Source of the DNA: Pedobacter borealis DSM 19626
Lineage (GTDB): Bacteria; Bacteroidota; Bacteroidia; Sphingobacteriales; Sphingobacteriaceae
Assembly (NCBI RefSeq): GCF_000708285.2
Contig: NZ_JAUG01000078.1
Coordinates: 1-47,779, forward strand
Reading direction: 5' to 3'
Length of the DNA stretch: 47,779 bases
Shown here: piece by piece, positions 8,449 to 17,451 of the stretch
Numbering within the stretch: the first letter of the stretch is position 1
How the letters are laid out: the number at the start of each line of letters is the position of its first letter
Made by a program: the position numbers and the translations under genes
Notes under the pieces: generated by a model
Seen by the model: the letters and a program-made list of their open reading frames with translations, nothing else
Databases searched by the model: none
What the model was told of the DNA's origin: nothing

Positions 8449-11400
8449 ATGATTAAAATTTACAAACCAACAGATGGGGATTGCAGGACAACTGTTCCTA
8501 TACCAAACCGCTCATTTTTTAACGCTCTTTTTAAATTTATTTATTGTTCTTTATTTATTTTAATCCCTATTGCAGCCAGTGCGCAGACGGTTGTAACCGG
8601 GACGGTGAAGGATGAAAAAGGACTGCCGGCTGTTGGAACATCAGTAACAGAAACTGATGTTAAAAACGGAACATCCGTTGATGCTAACGGTAAGTTTACC
8701 ATCACCTTAAAAGGTAAATTAAGGGTTTTAAACTTTACACTTGTAGGTTATAAAACACAGCGGGTTACCGTAGGTGCTTCGAATGTAGTAACGGTAAACC
8801 TGGAAGAAGATTTAAATAAACTAAACGAAGTTGTGGTTGTGGGCTATGGCACGCAACGTAAAACAGATTTAACAGGTTCAATCAGTTCTATCAAGAGCGA
8901 AGATTTAAATCTTGGTGGTACTACATCAAATATCGGTCAAGCCATTCAGGGTAAGGCTGCAGGTGTGCAGGTACAACAAACAAGTTTTGCACCAGGGGCC
9001 GGAATGTCGATAACTGTAAGGGGAGGTAATTCCATCAATACAACCAATAGCCCGCTGTATGTTATCGATGGATTTATATCCGATAACGGAAGTACGGTAA
9101 ATCCAAACGATATTGAGGATATCCAGATTTTAAAAGATGCTTCATCGGCAGCCATTTATGGTGCAAGAGGAGGTAACGGTGTGGTTTTAATTACCACCAA
9201 AAAAGGCAAGGCTGGTAGGGTGGCCATTGATTTAGATCTATCAAATGGTAATCAGTTTCTAACCTATAAGCCATCATTGTTAAATGGCCAACAATATACT
9301 GCTATTCAAAATGCAACAGCTATTGAAGATAGTAAACCTGCGCCTTTTCCACCTTCTTTTGCAATTGCCAATACCAATTGGTTGAATGAAGCTACTCAAA
9401 ATGCTTCTGTACACAACAGAAGTTTGAGCATTAGCAGTGGTGATCAGAATTCGAAAATCTATGTTTCAGGAAACTACATTAATCAGAAAGGTGTTTTAAA
9501 AGGCACAGGGCTGGAGAAATATACCGCCAGAATAGGTGCTGAAAAAAACCTTAACGAGCGTTTAAAGTTGGGCGCTAACTTCTATGGTTCAAGTTCAAAA
9601 GTATTACAGCAATCGTACTCGGCCGATATTACTGCACCGTTGTTCGGTTTGTTAACCGCACTGCCTAATATTCCGGTATACAATGCCGATGGAAGTTATT
9701 ACCGTTATCAGGGTAAGGATAATCCACTAGCAAGTTTATTAGAACCTACTAATACTAGTACGAATAAATTAGCCAATGCAAATCTTTCTTTAGATTACGA
9801 AATTATTAAAGGATTAACTTATCACTTGGGCGGAGGAGCTGAATATACACAGCTTACTGAAGGGCAATATATTCCACAAACTTTAAGTGCTGGTGCAAAA
9901 AATGGAGGAATTGCTGCACAAAAAAGCTCAACCACATTTAGGTGGTTGGTAGAAAATTATTTAACCTACAAATATAAAACAGGACTGCACGATTTCACAT
10001 TTTTAGTTGGTGGGTCTAGTCAAAAGGATGTGAATGATTTTTTAGGCGCAGGTAGCAAGGGACTTGGAACTGACCAGTATTTATTTTATAACTTAAGTGC
10101 AGGATCAACCCCGAATGGCACATCTGTAACTATTAGTAATCTTGGAGGTGGGTACAGTAGCTTTAAGGAACAAGCCACATTTAATTCATTATATGGAAGG
10201 CTCAATTACACTTACAATGATAAATTGTTAGCTTCTTTTACCTTAAGGAGAGATGGTTCATCGAAATTTGGTCCGAATTTTAGGTACGGATACTTCCCCT
10301 CTGGTGCAGTAGCTTACAAATTTACAGATGAGGAGTTTGTTAAAAACTTAAATACTTTTTCTAATTTAAAATTAAGAGCGAGTTACGGTGTAACGGGTAA
10401 TGACCGCATTCCGAATTACTTGTATTCGCCAACTTTTACTAATTACAGCACGGTGCTTAATCCAGGGAGTCCTCTACAGATCGGATTGGAACCTAAAACA
10501 TTGCCAAATCCAAACTTAAAATGGGAAAGTACTACTCAATTTAATGTGGGGCTAGACATGGGCTTTTTAAATGGACGTGTAAATGCTAGTATTGATCTTT
10601 ATGCAAAGAAAACTACCGACTTATTGTTAAACATACCACTAGAACAATATTGGGGATTTAATTCGCAATTGGTGAATACGGGTTCGATTCAGAACCGCGG
10701 TATTGAGTTTTTGGTAAATACGGTAAATATCCGTAATGATAATTTCACCTGGAACACTAATTTCAATATTGCACTGAACCGCCAAAAGGTATTGTCTTTA
10801 GGCCCTGTTAACCAAATTTCTGTTAATACGGCAAATCCGAGTGGTACAGTATCTGGACGTGAGTTTTCGCGCATGATGCCAGGAAGAGAACTGGGCGAAT
10901 TATTTGGTTACGTTTATGCCGGTGTAATTAAAACTGGTGAAACTTATGCCCCTCAGCCTGGATCGAAAGCAGGTGATCCGAAGTATCAGGACACTAATGG
11001 TGATGGTAAAATTACCCCTGATGACATGACTTATTTAGGCAATTCTACACCGCGTTTTACCATGGGTTTAGGAAATGATTTCCATTATAAAGGATTTGAT
11101 ATAAATATTTTCTTTCAAAGTTCCTTTGGTTATTCGTTATATAATATGAACAGATTGGTATTAGAATCGACTACAGGTGCCGATGCATTGAATAGATTTG
11201 TTGCAGGCGCTAACGAAAATACCGAAATCCCCCGTGAAGGATATTTTTTAACAACATTTGGTAGTTATGTAAACTCTGGTTTCGTAGAAAATGCATCGTA
11301 CTTAAGATTGAAATCTGTTTCACTCGGTTATACTTTACCTGCCAAAATATTCGATCGCATTAAGGTAGTAAAAGGCTTGAGGGTATATGCTGAAGGACAA

Positions 11401-11544
11401 AATATATTTACTGTTACCAATTATACAGGAACCGATCCGGAGGTAAATTCACATTCAGGTAGTAATTTTGGAGGAGGGATAGATTTTAATGCGTTCCCCG
11501 CTTTTAGGACATTCTCAGCAGGTGTAAAGTTAACCATCAATTAA
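8449..11544 (+). CDS. SusC/RagA family TonB-linked outer-membrane transporter
   Basis: A 1031-residue SusC-type protein. The N-terminus is long and polar, with a hydrophobic signal segment ending at IAASAQT (about residue 45). Then come a carboxypeptidase-regulatory-like domain (about 48-125), the TonB-box-like NEVVVVGYGTQRKTDLTGS from residue 126, a plug domain with YVIDGFISDNG and IEDIQILKDASSAAIYGARG, and the beta-barrel to the end. It forms the outer-membrane channel that imports nutrients captured by the SusD partner encoded 41 bases downstream. The substrate is not evident; the flanking sulfate-transfer genes make a sulfated compound possible. A later internal start is possible, since the first 20 or so residues are atypical for a signal peptide. 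Confidence 0.93.
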   Translation: MIKIYKPTDGDCRTTVPIPNRSFFNALFKFIYCSLFILIPIAASAQTVVTGTVKDEKGLPAVGTSVTETDVKNGTSVDANGKFTITLKGKLRVLNFTLVGYKTQRVTVGASNVVTVNLEEDLNKLNEVVVVGYGTQRKTDLTGSISSIKSEDLNLGGTTSNIGQAIQGKAAGVQVQQTSFAPGAGMSITVRGGNSINTTNSPLYVIDGFISDNGSTVNPNDIEDIQILKDASSAAIYGARGGNGVVLITTKKGKAGRVAIDLDLSNGNQFLTYKPSLLNGQQYTAIQNATAIEDSKPAPFPPSFAIANTNWLNEATQNASVHNRSLSISSGDQNSKIYVSGNYINQKGVLKGTGLEKYTARIGAEKNLNERLKLGANFYGSSSKVLQQSYSADITAPLFGLLTALPNIPVYNADGSYYRYQGKDNPLASLLEPTNTSTNKLANANLSLDYEIIKGLTYHLGGGAEYTQLTEGQYIPQTLSAGAKNGGIAAQKSSTTFRWLVENYLTYKYKTGLHDFTFLVGGSSQKDVNDFLGAGSKGLGTDQYLFYNLSAGSTPNGTSVTISNLGGGYSSFKEQATFNSLYGRLNYTYNDKLLASFTLRRDGSSKFGPNFRYGYFPSGAVAYKFTDEEFVKNLNTFSNLKLRASYGVTGNDRIPNYLYSPTFTNYSTVLNPGSPLQIGLEPKTLPNPNLKWESTTQFNVGLDMGFLNGRVNASIDLYAKKTTDLLLNIPLEQYWGFNSQLVNTGSIQNRGIEFLVNTVNIRNDNFTWNTNFNIALNRQKVLSLGPVNQISVNTANPSGTVSGREFSRMMPGRELGELFGYVYAGVIKTGETYAPQPGSKAGDPKYQDTNGDGKITPDDMTYLGNSTPRFTMGLGNDFHYKGFDINIFFQSSFGYSLYNMNRLVLESTTGADALNRFVAGANENTEIPREGYFLTTFGSYVNSGFVENASYLRLKSVSLGYTLPAKIFDRIKVVKGLRVYAEGQNIFTVTNYTGTDPEVNSHSGSNFGGGIDFNAFPAFRTFSAGVKLTIN

Positions 11545-11585
11545 TAAGATTAATTTCCTATTTCAAAGGATAAAAAGATAAAAAG

Positions 11586-13103
11586 ATGAAAAGATATCAA
11601 ATTATTGCAGTTGCAGCAGTTATACTCCTACAATTTTCTTGCAAAAAGAGCTTTTTGGATCCAGTAGTGTACAGTAGTTTGACTGATACAAAGGCATTTA
11701 CGACAAAATCTGACGCTATTGCAGCGGTAAACGCAGTCTATGCCCGTTTAAAGGGCCCAGCGGTTGTTGATAACTTCGATTATTGGACAGTAAGACATTT
11801 TGCTTTAACCGATTTAACCACTGATGTAGGGCATTGCAGCTATGGTGGCGATCCGGGACAGCTTTCAAACGTACAATGGAACTCTGCAAATGGACTGATT
11901 GCCGAAGATTGGAGACAGATTTACAAGCTAATCTCTAATGCTAATAACGCAATTTATAATCTTTCTAAAATGACTGCCATAACAGCTGAAGAAAAAAGCC
12001 AGTTTTTATCAGAGATTAAGTTTTTAAGGGCGGTAGCTTATATGGATTTAACCGATGCCTGGGGTCCTGTAATTTTAGCCACAGAAAAAGATCTGGAGAA
12101 TCCAAAATATACCGATCCTGCAAGTTTAACACCACTTGACCAGATCGAAGCATTTTTAATCAATGATTTACAAGGGGCTGCCTCAGTTTTGCCAGTTAAT
12201 TATGCCAACAATAAATTCTATTCAACTAATGATGTAGGTCGTGCTACAAAAGGTGCAGCGCTTACCTTATTGGCTAAATTATACCTGCGCCAGCACCAGT
12301 GGCAAAAAGTGCTCGATGTAACTAAACAGGTAATGGATTTAAACACTTATTCGCTTTTTCCAAGTTATTCGGGACTTTTTGCAGAAACCAATCAATGGTG
12401 TTCAGAAAATATTTTCTCGGTATTAAGCGATGCAAATGTTAACGGAACCGAATTATTAAACCACTTTGGGCCACAACAGCATCCGGTTTTAACTGATAGG
12501 TGGCAATACTACGCGGTAACCTGGGATTTTTACAACAGTTTTGATGATGCAGATGATCGCAAAAAACTTTTCTTCCCTGAATACCTGGGCGTTGATAAAC
12601 TAATACACAAGCAAGCGCCTTCGCTTGGGGCAGCCCCTCCGGCAGGTACCTTTTATATGCAGGATGTGGCTACCGCAAAATATGCAGATCCGAACGGTGC
12701 AAATACCTATTACGATGGCCATAGTGTAAACATTCTCCGCTATGCAGATGTGCTACTAAGCAGGGCCGAAGCGATAAATGAATTAAGTGGTCCTAATGCT
12801 GAGTGTATCGATCTGATTAATCAGGTAAAAGGAAGATCGCATGCGAAACTATTGGTAGCTGCAAACTATACCCAAACCACACTTAAGGATGCACTTTTAC
12901 AGGAACGTGGCTGGGAATTGTTTTATGAAGGAAAAAGAAGAGCAGATTTAATGCGCTTTGGCAAATATGAGGCTGTTGTGAATGGATATTTAAAGCGTAC
13001 TAACCAAACACCAACAGTTGTGATGCCACGGGATCAATTTTTCCCATATCCTTTAAACCAGGTGAATATAAATCCAAATTTAAATAACGCTGGCAGACAA
13101 TAA
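11586..13103 (+). CDS. SusD/RagB family nutrient-binding outer-membrane lipoprotein
   Basis: A 505-residue lipoprotein with a short signal and acylation cysteine C19 (LQFSCKK). It has the SusD N-terminal helical region (AIAAVNAVYARLKG near 46-59), TPR-like helices and the C-terminal RagB/SusD signature LQERGWELFYEGKRRADLMRFGKY. It sits on the cell surface as a lid for the SusC barrel encoded upstream; the two are certainly one operon. The strong terminator at 13124-13160 ends this unit, so the arylsulfate sulfotransferase gene downstream is probably transcribed separately or by read-through. Confidence 0.93.
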   Translation: MKRYQIIAVAAVILLQFSCKKSFLDPVVYSSLTDTKAFTTKSDAIAAVNAVYARLKGPAVVDNFDYWTVRHFALTDLTTDVGHCSYGGDPGQLSNVQWNSANGLIAEDWRQIYKLISNANNAIYNLSKMTAITAEEKSQFLSEIKFLRAVAYMDLTDAWGPVILATEKDLENPKYTDPASLTPLDQIEAFLINDLQGAASVLPVNYANNKFYSTNDVGRATKGAALTLLAKLYLRQHQWQKVLDVTKQVMDLNTYSLFPSYSGLFAETNQWCSENIFSVLSDANVNGTELLNHFGPQQHPVLTDRWQYYAVTWDFYNSFDDADDRKKLFFPEYLGVDKLIHKQAPSLGAAPPAGTFYMQDVATAKYADPNGANTYYDGHSVNILRYADVLLSRAEAINELSGPNAECIDLINQVKGRSHAKLLVAANYTQTTLKDALLQERGWELFYEGKRRADLMRFGKYEAVVNGYLKRTNQTPTVVMPRDQFFPYPLNQVNINPNLNNAGRQ

Positions 13104-13123
13104 TTTCATAATTTATTATGCTT

Positions 13124-13160
13124 AAAAAGAATATGTAGTTTTTACTACATATTCTTTTTT
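13124..13160 (+). terminator. Intrinsic terminator after susD
   Basis: Perfect 16-bp stem with a TTTT loop: arms 13124-13139 (starts AAAAAGAATATG) and 13144-13159, ending in a T-run. The A/T-rich ends make it work in both directions. It lies 20 bases after the susD stop. Confidence 0.88.
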
Positions 13161-13203
13161 ATTTAAAAACTATCGCATCCCACATTTTAATATTTTCAAT
13201 TTT

Positions 13204-14604
13204 ATGAAATACTTTTTAAAACTTGTTGTTTTACTGTTAATGGTTACTTTTTATGGATGTTACACGGGCGATGGCATCAAAGAAATAAAAGTAGGGTTGC
13301 ATAACAACAATGTATTAAAAATACAGATTGATGTAATTGCTAATTCGGCTATAGATGCCTATGTAGAATATTGGCCAAATAAAATAGCAAATGCACAAAA
13401 GGAAAGTACTGCGCTATCTAAAAATAAAAGCAGTCACAAATTTGTGTTAAGTAATATTATTCCTAAAACAAGTTATTCTTATCAGGTTATTACGGTAAAA
13501 AACGGAACAAAAGAAGCAAGTAAAGTTTATACATTTGTTTCTAGCGATTTACCCGAATGGCTTAAAGACCAGTTTAAAGCAAAAAGTGCCGATGATAAAC
13601 TAATTCCCAAAGAACTTAAGAACGGATTAATTCTGGTTAATAAGCGGTATTCGCCAGGAATGGCATATCTCGTAGATTATAAGGGTAGATTGAGGTGGTA
13701 CCATATGGTTGATAATGTAGGTTTCAAAGTAATCAATTTTACAAAAGATAAAACCTTACTTTCCATTTTGGGTGGTAATGATGAGCCAACAAGCTACGGT
13801 AGCCAGATATTGGAAATTAACTTAGAGGGGGATACTATTTTACACTTAAAAAAAGGCCAGGGAGATTTTAAACAGACTATTCACCACGAAATTTTAAAAA
13901 ATCTAAAAGGAGAGCTGGTTACACTTTTTGTTGATCAGAAAATAACCGATTTAAGGCATATAGGCGGGAGCAAACAGGATACTATAAATGGAGATGGCAT
14001 CTTGGTTATGGATAAAAAAGGAAAACAGATCTGGAAATGGAGTGTATTCGATAGCCTTGATCCTTTTAGTGATAAAGCTTTATTAAAAACAAAGAAAGAT
14101 TGGATGCATGCCAATAGCTTAAACTATGATAAAGATGGGAACTACATCATTTCCTTTTATAACAACGGGCAAATTTGGAAAATTGATGCCAAAACAGGTA
14201 AGGTAATCTGGAAATTTGGCAAGGGAGGTAACATCAAAATGCCAGCCAATACCAATTTTTCGCAAGCGCATGCCGTACACATCAATACAGAAGGTAATTT
14301 AATGTTTTTTGATAATGGAATAGAAAAACATCGGTCAGGAGCTTATGCTTTTAAGCTAAATGAGCAGACGCAAAGTGCAAGTTTAGATATGCATATTCAG
14401 CTGCCCCCTCAAATCTATAACGACCGCATGGGAAGCGCTTACATGATTAATAAGGATAACATATTATGCTGCAGTTCTAAAAGACATATTGTTGTACTCA
14501 CTGATAGAAAAGGTGTATTATTGTGGACAATGGAAGCTTCTGTACCCGCTTATAGAGGGATATTTGTAACTTCGGAGCAATTAAGTCCTTATCTTAAACC
14601 TTAA
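13204..14604 (+). CDS. Arylsulfate sulfotransferase (ASST/AssT) family lipoprotein
   Basis: A 466-residue exported protein with a hydrophobic leader and a cysteine at 19 (FYGCYTG), so probably lipid-anchored. After an Ig-like N-terminal domain (about 30-115, ending KVYTFVSSDLPEW), the rest looks like the ASST six-bladed propeller. The landmarks are HHE at 227-229, WMHANSLNYD at 300-309 (H302), QAHAVH at 354-359 and FFDNGIEKHRSG just after. These match the histidine clusters of bacterial ASST, where one histidine is sulfated during a ping-pong transfer of sulfate between phenolic esters without PAPS. Which histidine is catalytic here is inferred. It overlaps no gene and is followed 3 bases later by a small lipoprotein gene, so the two form an operon. 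Confidence 0.8.
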   Translation: MKYFLKLVVLLLMVTFYGCYTGDGIKEIKVGLHNNNVLKIQIDVIANSAIDAYVEYWPNKIANAQKESTALSKNKSSHKFVLSNIIPKTSYSYQVITVKNGTKEASKVYTFVSSDLPEWLKDQFKAKSADDKLIPKELKNGLILVNKRYSPGMAYLVDYKGRLRWYHMVDNVGFKVINFTKDKTLLSILGGNDEPTSYGSQILEINLEGDTILHLKKGQGDFKQTIHHEILKNLKGELVTLFVDQKITDLRHIGGSKQDTINGDGILVMDKKGKQIWKWSVFDSLDPFSDKALLKTKKDWMHANSLNYDKDGNYIISFYNNGQIWKIDAKTGKVIWKFGKGGNIKMPANTNFSQAHAVHINTEGNLMFFDNGIEKHRSGAYAFKLNEQTQSASLDMHIQLPPQIYNDRMGSAYMINKDNILCCSSKRHIVVLTDRKGVLLWTMEASVPAYRGIFVTSEQLSPYLKP

Positions 14605-14607
14605 CAC

Positions 14608-15066
14608 ATGAAGAAAACTTTACCAATCATTTTTACAATTTTAATAATGCTATCTTTTTCGGCGTGTAAAAAAGGCGACATTAAAACCTTAAACAGTATT
14701 GGTTATGGATCATCATTTGGGATGTGTGTAGGCTATTGTTCCAATAATTTACTCATTAGCGACCTGAAACTTACTTTTTCTAAATCAAAAAACGGGCAAA
14801 CAGCTGATACCAAAACCTGTAGCAAAACAATCTCCGAAGCTGATATAAACGCAATCAAAAAAGAACTGGATTTGGAGAAGATTTCGGCCCTGCCAGAAGT
14901 AATTGGCTGCCCTGATTGTGCCGATGGAGGTGCAGAGTGGATTGCTATTAATGCCGATGGCAAACAGTATAAAATTACTTACGAGTATGGTAAAGCACCA
15001 AAAGAATTAGAAGCTGCAGTTGCACAGTTGAAGGTTCTGAAAGATAGTTTTAAGGATTGTAACTAA
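14608..15066 (+). CDS. Uncharacterised cysteine-rich lipoprotein
   Basis: A 152-residue protein with a lipoprotein signal (LSFSACKK, acyl cysteine C20). Six further cysteines lie at 40, 44, 71, 101, 104 and 151, including MCVGYC and a CPDC motif at 101-104. The body is mixed alpha/beta and I do not recognise a named family with confidence. CxxC suggests disulfide or metal chemistry. It starts 3 bases after the arylsulfate sulfotransferase gene, so both are likely made together. Known AssT enzymes need a disulfide partner, which gives a possible but untested role. Confidence 0.75.
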   Translation: MKKTLPIIFTILIMLSFSACKKGDIKTLNSIGYGSSFGMCVGYCSNNLLISDLKLTFSKSKNGQTADTKTCSKTISEADINAIKKELDLEKISALPEVIGCPDCADGGAEWIAINADGKQYKITYEYGKAPKELEAAVAQLKVLKDSFKDCN

Positions 15067-15078
15067 GTTTAGCTTTTA

Positions 15079-15651
15079 TCACCTTGCTTTAATAATAGCG
15101 CTTCTGATTTCGATTCCTTCAAAGGTTATTCGTTTATCCCGCGTGCTTACCAGTTCGGATAGCTCATATACATTTCTATACCCATAGCCATATAGATTAA
15201 TATAAGTAGGAATATTTAAGGCCAATGAAATTGGGGCTACTTTTTTCTTTATTAAAACAGGCACAACTACTTTACTGGCAAAATTTGCCTGATCATCTAT
15301 AAAATTATTATTGCAATAGATTAATATTTTGGCATCCGCATTTGGTATAATCCTTAACAGGTTTTGTTGTGTGAAATCAGAAAAGTTTAGATGAATGGCA
15401 CCTTTAACATGTTTGCGTTTAAATAGACTATCAGAACGTGTATCTAAAATAATGGTGCCTTTCTCTTCAGCCATTTTTAAAAATGTTGGTAAATCTACGA
15501 GCCTACCTTTACGATGGGCTTTAACCTCGGGTATGAGCTTTTCGTAAGCATCAAAATCTACATTGGCCTTTCTTTTAATAGTTGACGAAGTTTGTGCATT
15601 ACATAAGCATGCAATACTACAGAACACGATCGTGATGATTTTCATTTTCAT
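15079..15651 (-). CDS. Secreted rhodanese-like domain protein
   Basis: A 190-residue protein with an N-terminal signal peptide (MKMKIITIVFCSIACLCNAQ, cleaved near residue 19-20). The rhodanese fold is shown by TIILDTRSDSLFKRKHVKGAIHL at 66-88 (split as ILDTRS and HVKGAIHL) and the active-site loop YCNNN with C113. Rhodaneses carry sulfane sulfur or act as redox and phosphatase-like domains. The extended loop lacks the usual CxxGxR pattern, so classic thiosulfate sulfurtransferase activity is uncertain. It is convergent with the lipoprotein gene (12-base gap) and shares direction with the SPFH gene upstream at 15675. Confidence 0.78.
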   Translation of the reverse strand: MKMKIITIVFCSIACLCNAQTSSTIKRKANVDFDAYEKLIPEVKAHRKGRLVDLPTFLKMAEEKGTIILDTRSDSLFKRKHVKGAIHLNFSDFTQQNLLRIIPNADAKILIYCNNNFIDDQANFASKVVVPVLIKKKVAPISLALNIPTYINLYGYGYRNVYELSELVSTRDKRITFEGIEIRSAIIKAR

Positions 15652-15674
15652 TTTTCGAACCTTTAAAAGATTAA

Positions 15675-16580
15675 TTAATTTCCGCCTAAAATAATTGGTG
15701 CACTTTTGCCATTACCCATAATAATAACTTTGGTGTTGGCCGATTTTGCAATTTCTTTTTGAGCCAATATCGATTCGTATTGGAGCTGGCGATCGCTTAA
15801 GCCTGTTGAAAGGATCCGTTGGTAATCGGCAATTCCTTGTGCTTCTACTCTTTTCCGTTCGGCTTCCTGGCGCTCTTTTTGGAGTACAAAAGTCATCTTT
15901 TGTGCATCTTGTTCTGCATTTATTTTCGATTCGATACTTGCTTTTACCGATGCTGGCAAGGTAATATTGCGCACTAAAAGCTGTTCTAATTCTAAACCTC
16001 TTTTCGCAAAACTTTTATTTATAGTTGCAAATATTTTAGCTTGAAATTCGTCCCGTTTGCTTGAATATAAAGCTACGGCGTCATACGAAACTGCGTTATC
16101 TCTTATGGCGGTTCTGGAAACTGGGCGAACAATTTTCTGCAGATAATCTGTCCCGATTTCCCGGAGTATATTTGGCGCTGAACTTGCCTTAACCCGAAAT
16201 AGTACAGAAAGGTCTATCACTACTTCCAAGCCATCGGCAGATAATACACGAAGTGCATCATCACCTTCTTTATTCCCTTCATCATGAACACCAGACATGG
16301 TATAGTTTTGAGTTTTAACATCAAAAGGTGTAACCTCAGCAATTGGGTTAATTACATTTAAACCGCTGTATAAAACTTCATCGTCTACTTTTCCAAAAAC
16401 GGTTTTGACGCCAACTTCGCCAGCATCAATAACTTTAAACATGGAGAAAGATAAGCCGATGATGACCAGTACTACACCGATAATTTTGGTGATATTGCTG
16501 TAGCGGCCAACCAGATTATTTTGGCTTGATACCGCAAAACCAACAAAAATGATAATAATTCCAACGATACTTAAGAACAT
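15675..16580 (-). CDS. SPFH/prohibitin family membrane protein
   Basis: A protein of 301 residues from the ATG at 16580. The frame stays open to 16652, but the extra 24 residues are polar and unlike the family. Two hydrophobic segments (about 3-18 and 32-48) precede an SPFH domain starting VIDAGEVGVKTVFGKVDDEVLYSG. A charged coiled coil follows (INAEQDAQKMTFVLQKERQE region) and the C-terminus ends in APIILGGN. Prohibitin-like proteins form large ring assemblies in membranes and help quality control with proteases. The rhodanese gene starts 23 bases downstream on the same strand and may be co-transcribed. Confidence 0.88.
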   Translation of the reverse strand: MFLSIVGIIIIFVGFAVSSQNNLVGRYSNITKIIGVVLVIIGLSFSMFKVIDAGEVGVKTVFGKVDDEVLYSGLNVINPIAEVTPFDVKTQNYTMSGVHDEGNKEGDDALRVLSADGLEVVIDLSVLFRVKASSAPNILREIGTDYLQKIVRPVSRTAIRDNAVSYDAVALYSSKRDEFQAKIFATINKSFAKRGLELEQLLVRNITLPASVKASIESKINAEQDAQKMTFVLQKERQEAERKRVEAQGIADYQRILSTGLSDRQLQYESILAQKEIAKSANTKVIIMGNGKSAPIILGGN

Positions 16581-16720
16581 ATAATTTAGATTTTTATTAA
16601 AGATAAAGTATTTAATATAATGGTGTGAAAAAACAGTTATGTATTTAACCAATTACTAGAAACGTAACTTCTGTGGTCGTGTCTAATTAGCCCCATGAAA
16701 TTATGAGATAATGAAATAAA

Positions 16721-16752
16721 TTTGTTTTGTTACCGTTTTGGTAATACATTTG
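16721..16752 (+). promoter_or_regulatory. Bacteroidota-type promoter for higBA
   Basis: TTTG at 16721-16724 and TACATTTG at 16745-16752, spaced 20 bases, fit the TTTG / TAnnTTTG consensus. The -7 box ends only 3 bases before the higB ATG at 16756, so the toxin message is probably leaderless or nearly so. Confidence 0.65.
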
Positions 16753-16755
16753 TGT

Positions 16756-17067
16756 ATGCGGATTATTGCTAAAAAGACACTTGTTGAATATTACAAGAAG
16801 CACAGCACCTCCAAGGCTAGTTTAGAGGCTTGGTATGGTGAGGTTGTTGAGCAAGATTGGAATATGCCTGCAGACGTAATTAAGTTGTATGCAACTGCAG
16901 ATGTAATAACAGGTAAACGCTTCGTATTTAACATTAAGGGTAACGATTATAGGTTGATTGCCGATATAGAATTTAAATTAAAAATTGTTTTTATAGTTTG
17001 GATTGGCACACATGCTAATTGTGATAAAATTAATGTGGAGGAGGTAAAATATGTTAAAAGTAATTAA
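16756..17067 (+). CDS. higB: HigB-type mRNA interferase toxin
   Basis: From the ATG at 16756 the toxin has 103 residues and begins MRIIAKKTLVEYYKKH, as HigB-family proteins do; an upstream in-frame ATG at 16738 lies inside the promoter. Other family features are AWYGEVVEQDWNMPADV near 25-41, TGKRFVFNIKGNDYRLI near 53-69 and FIVWIGTHANCDKI near 80-93. HigB toxins cleave mRNA on the ribosome when the antitoxin is lost. The antitoxin gene overlaps the last 17 bases. Confidence 0.9.
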   Translation: MRIIAKKTLVEYYKKHSTSKASLEAWYGEVVEQDWNMPADVIKLYATADVITGKRFVFNIKGNDYRLIADIEFKLKIVFIVWIGTHANCDKINVEEVKYVKSN

Positions 17068-17410
17068 AACGGAGAATGAGTATGAATTGGCTTTAGAAAA
17101 GGCCTACTTGTTGATGCAAAAAGATCTTGATTTAGATACCGAGCAAGCTGATGAATTGGATCTGTTAACATTATTAATAGAACATTATGAAGAAAGTCAT
17201 TATCCAATCGCACCTCCATCACCAATTGAAGCCATCAAATTTAGGTTAGAGCAGTTGGGTAAAGCGCCAAGTGAGCTATCTAAAATTTTAGGTGCCCGCA
17301 GTCGCCAATCTGAAATATTGAGCGGTAAGCGCAAACTCAGTTTAAGTATGATTAGAAAATTACACGAGGTTTTGAATATTCCAGCAGAAAGTTTGATAGG
17401 GGTATACTAA
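17051..17410 (+). CDS. higA: HigA-type antitoxin with helix-turn-helix domain
   Basis: A 119-residue antitoxin. The acidic N-terminal half (LDLDTEQADELDLLTLLIEHYEE) binds toxin in this family. The C-terminal half is an XRE-type helix-turn-helix (IEAIKFRLEQLGKAPSELSK, then LGARSRQSEILSGKRKLSL). It neutralises HigB and normally represses its own operon; no clear operator palindrome overlaps the promoter at 16721-16752. The 17-base overlap with higB indicates coupled translation. Confidence 0.9.
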   Translation: MLKVIKTENEYELALEKAYLLMQKDLDLDTEQADELDLLTLLIEHYEESHYPIAPPSPIEAIKFRLEQLGKAPSELSKILGARSRQSEILSGKRKLSLSMIRKLHEVLNIPAESLIGVY

Positions 17411-17451
17411 ATGGGCTTTATCATATTTATTCATTTTCTAAGTTTAGAGTT

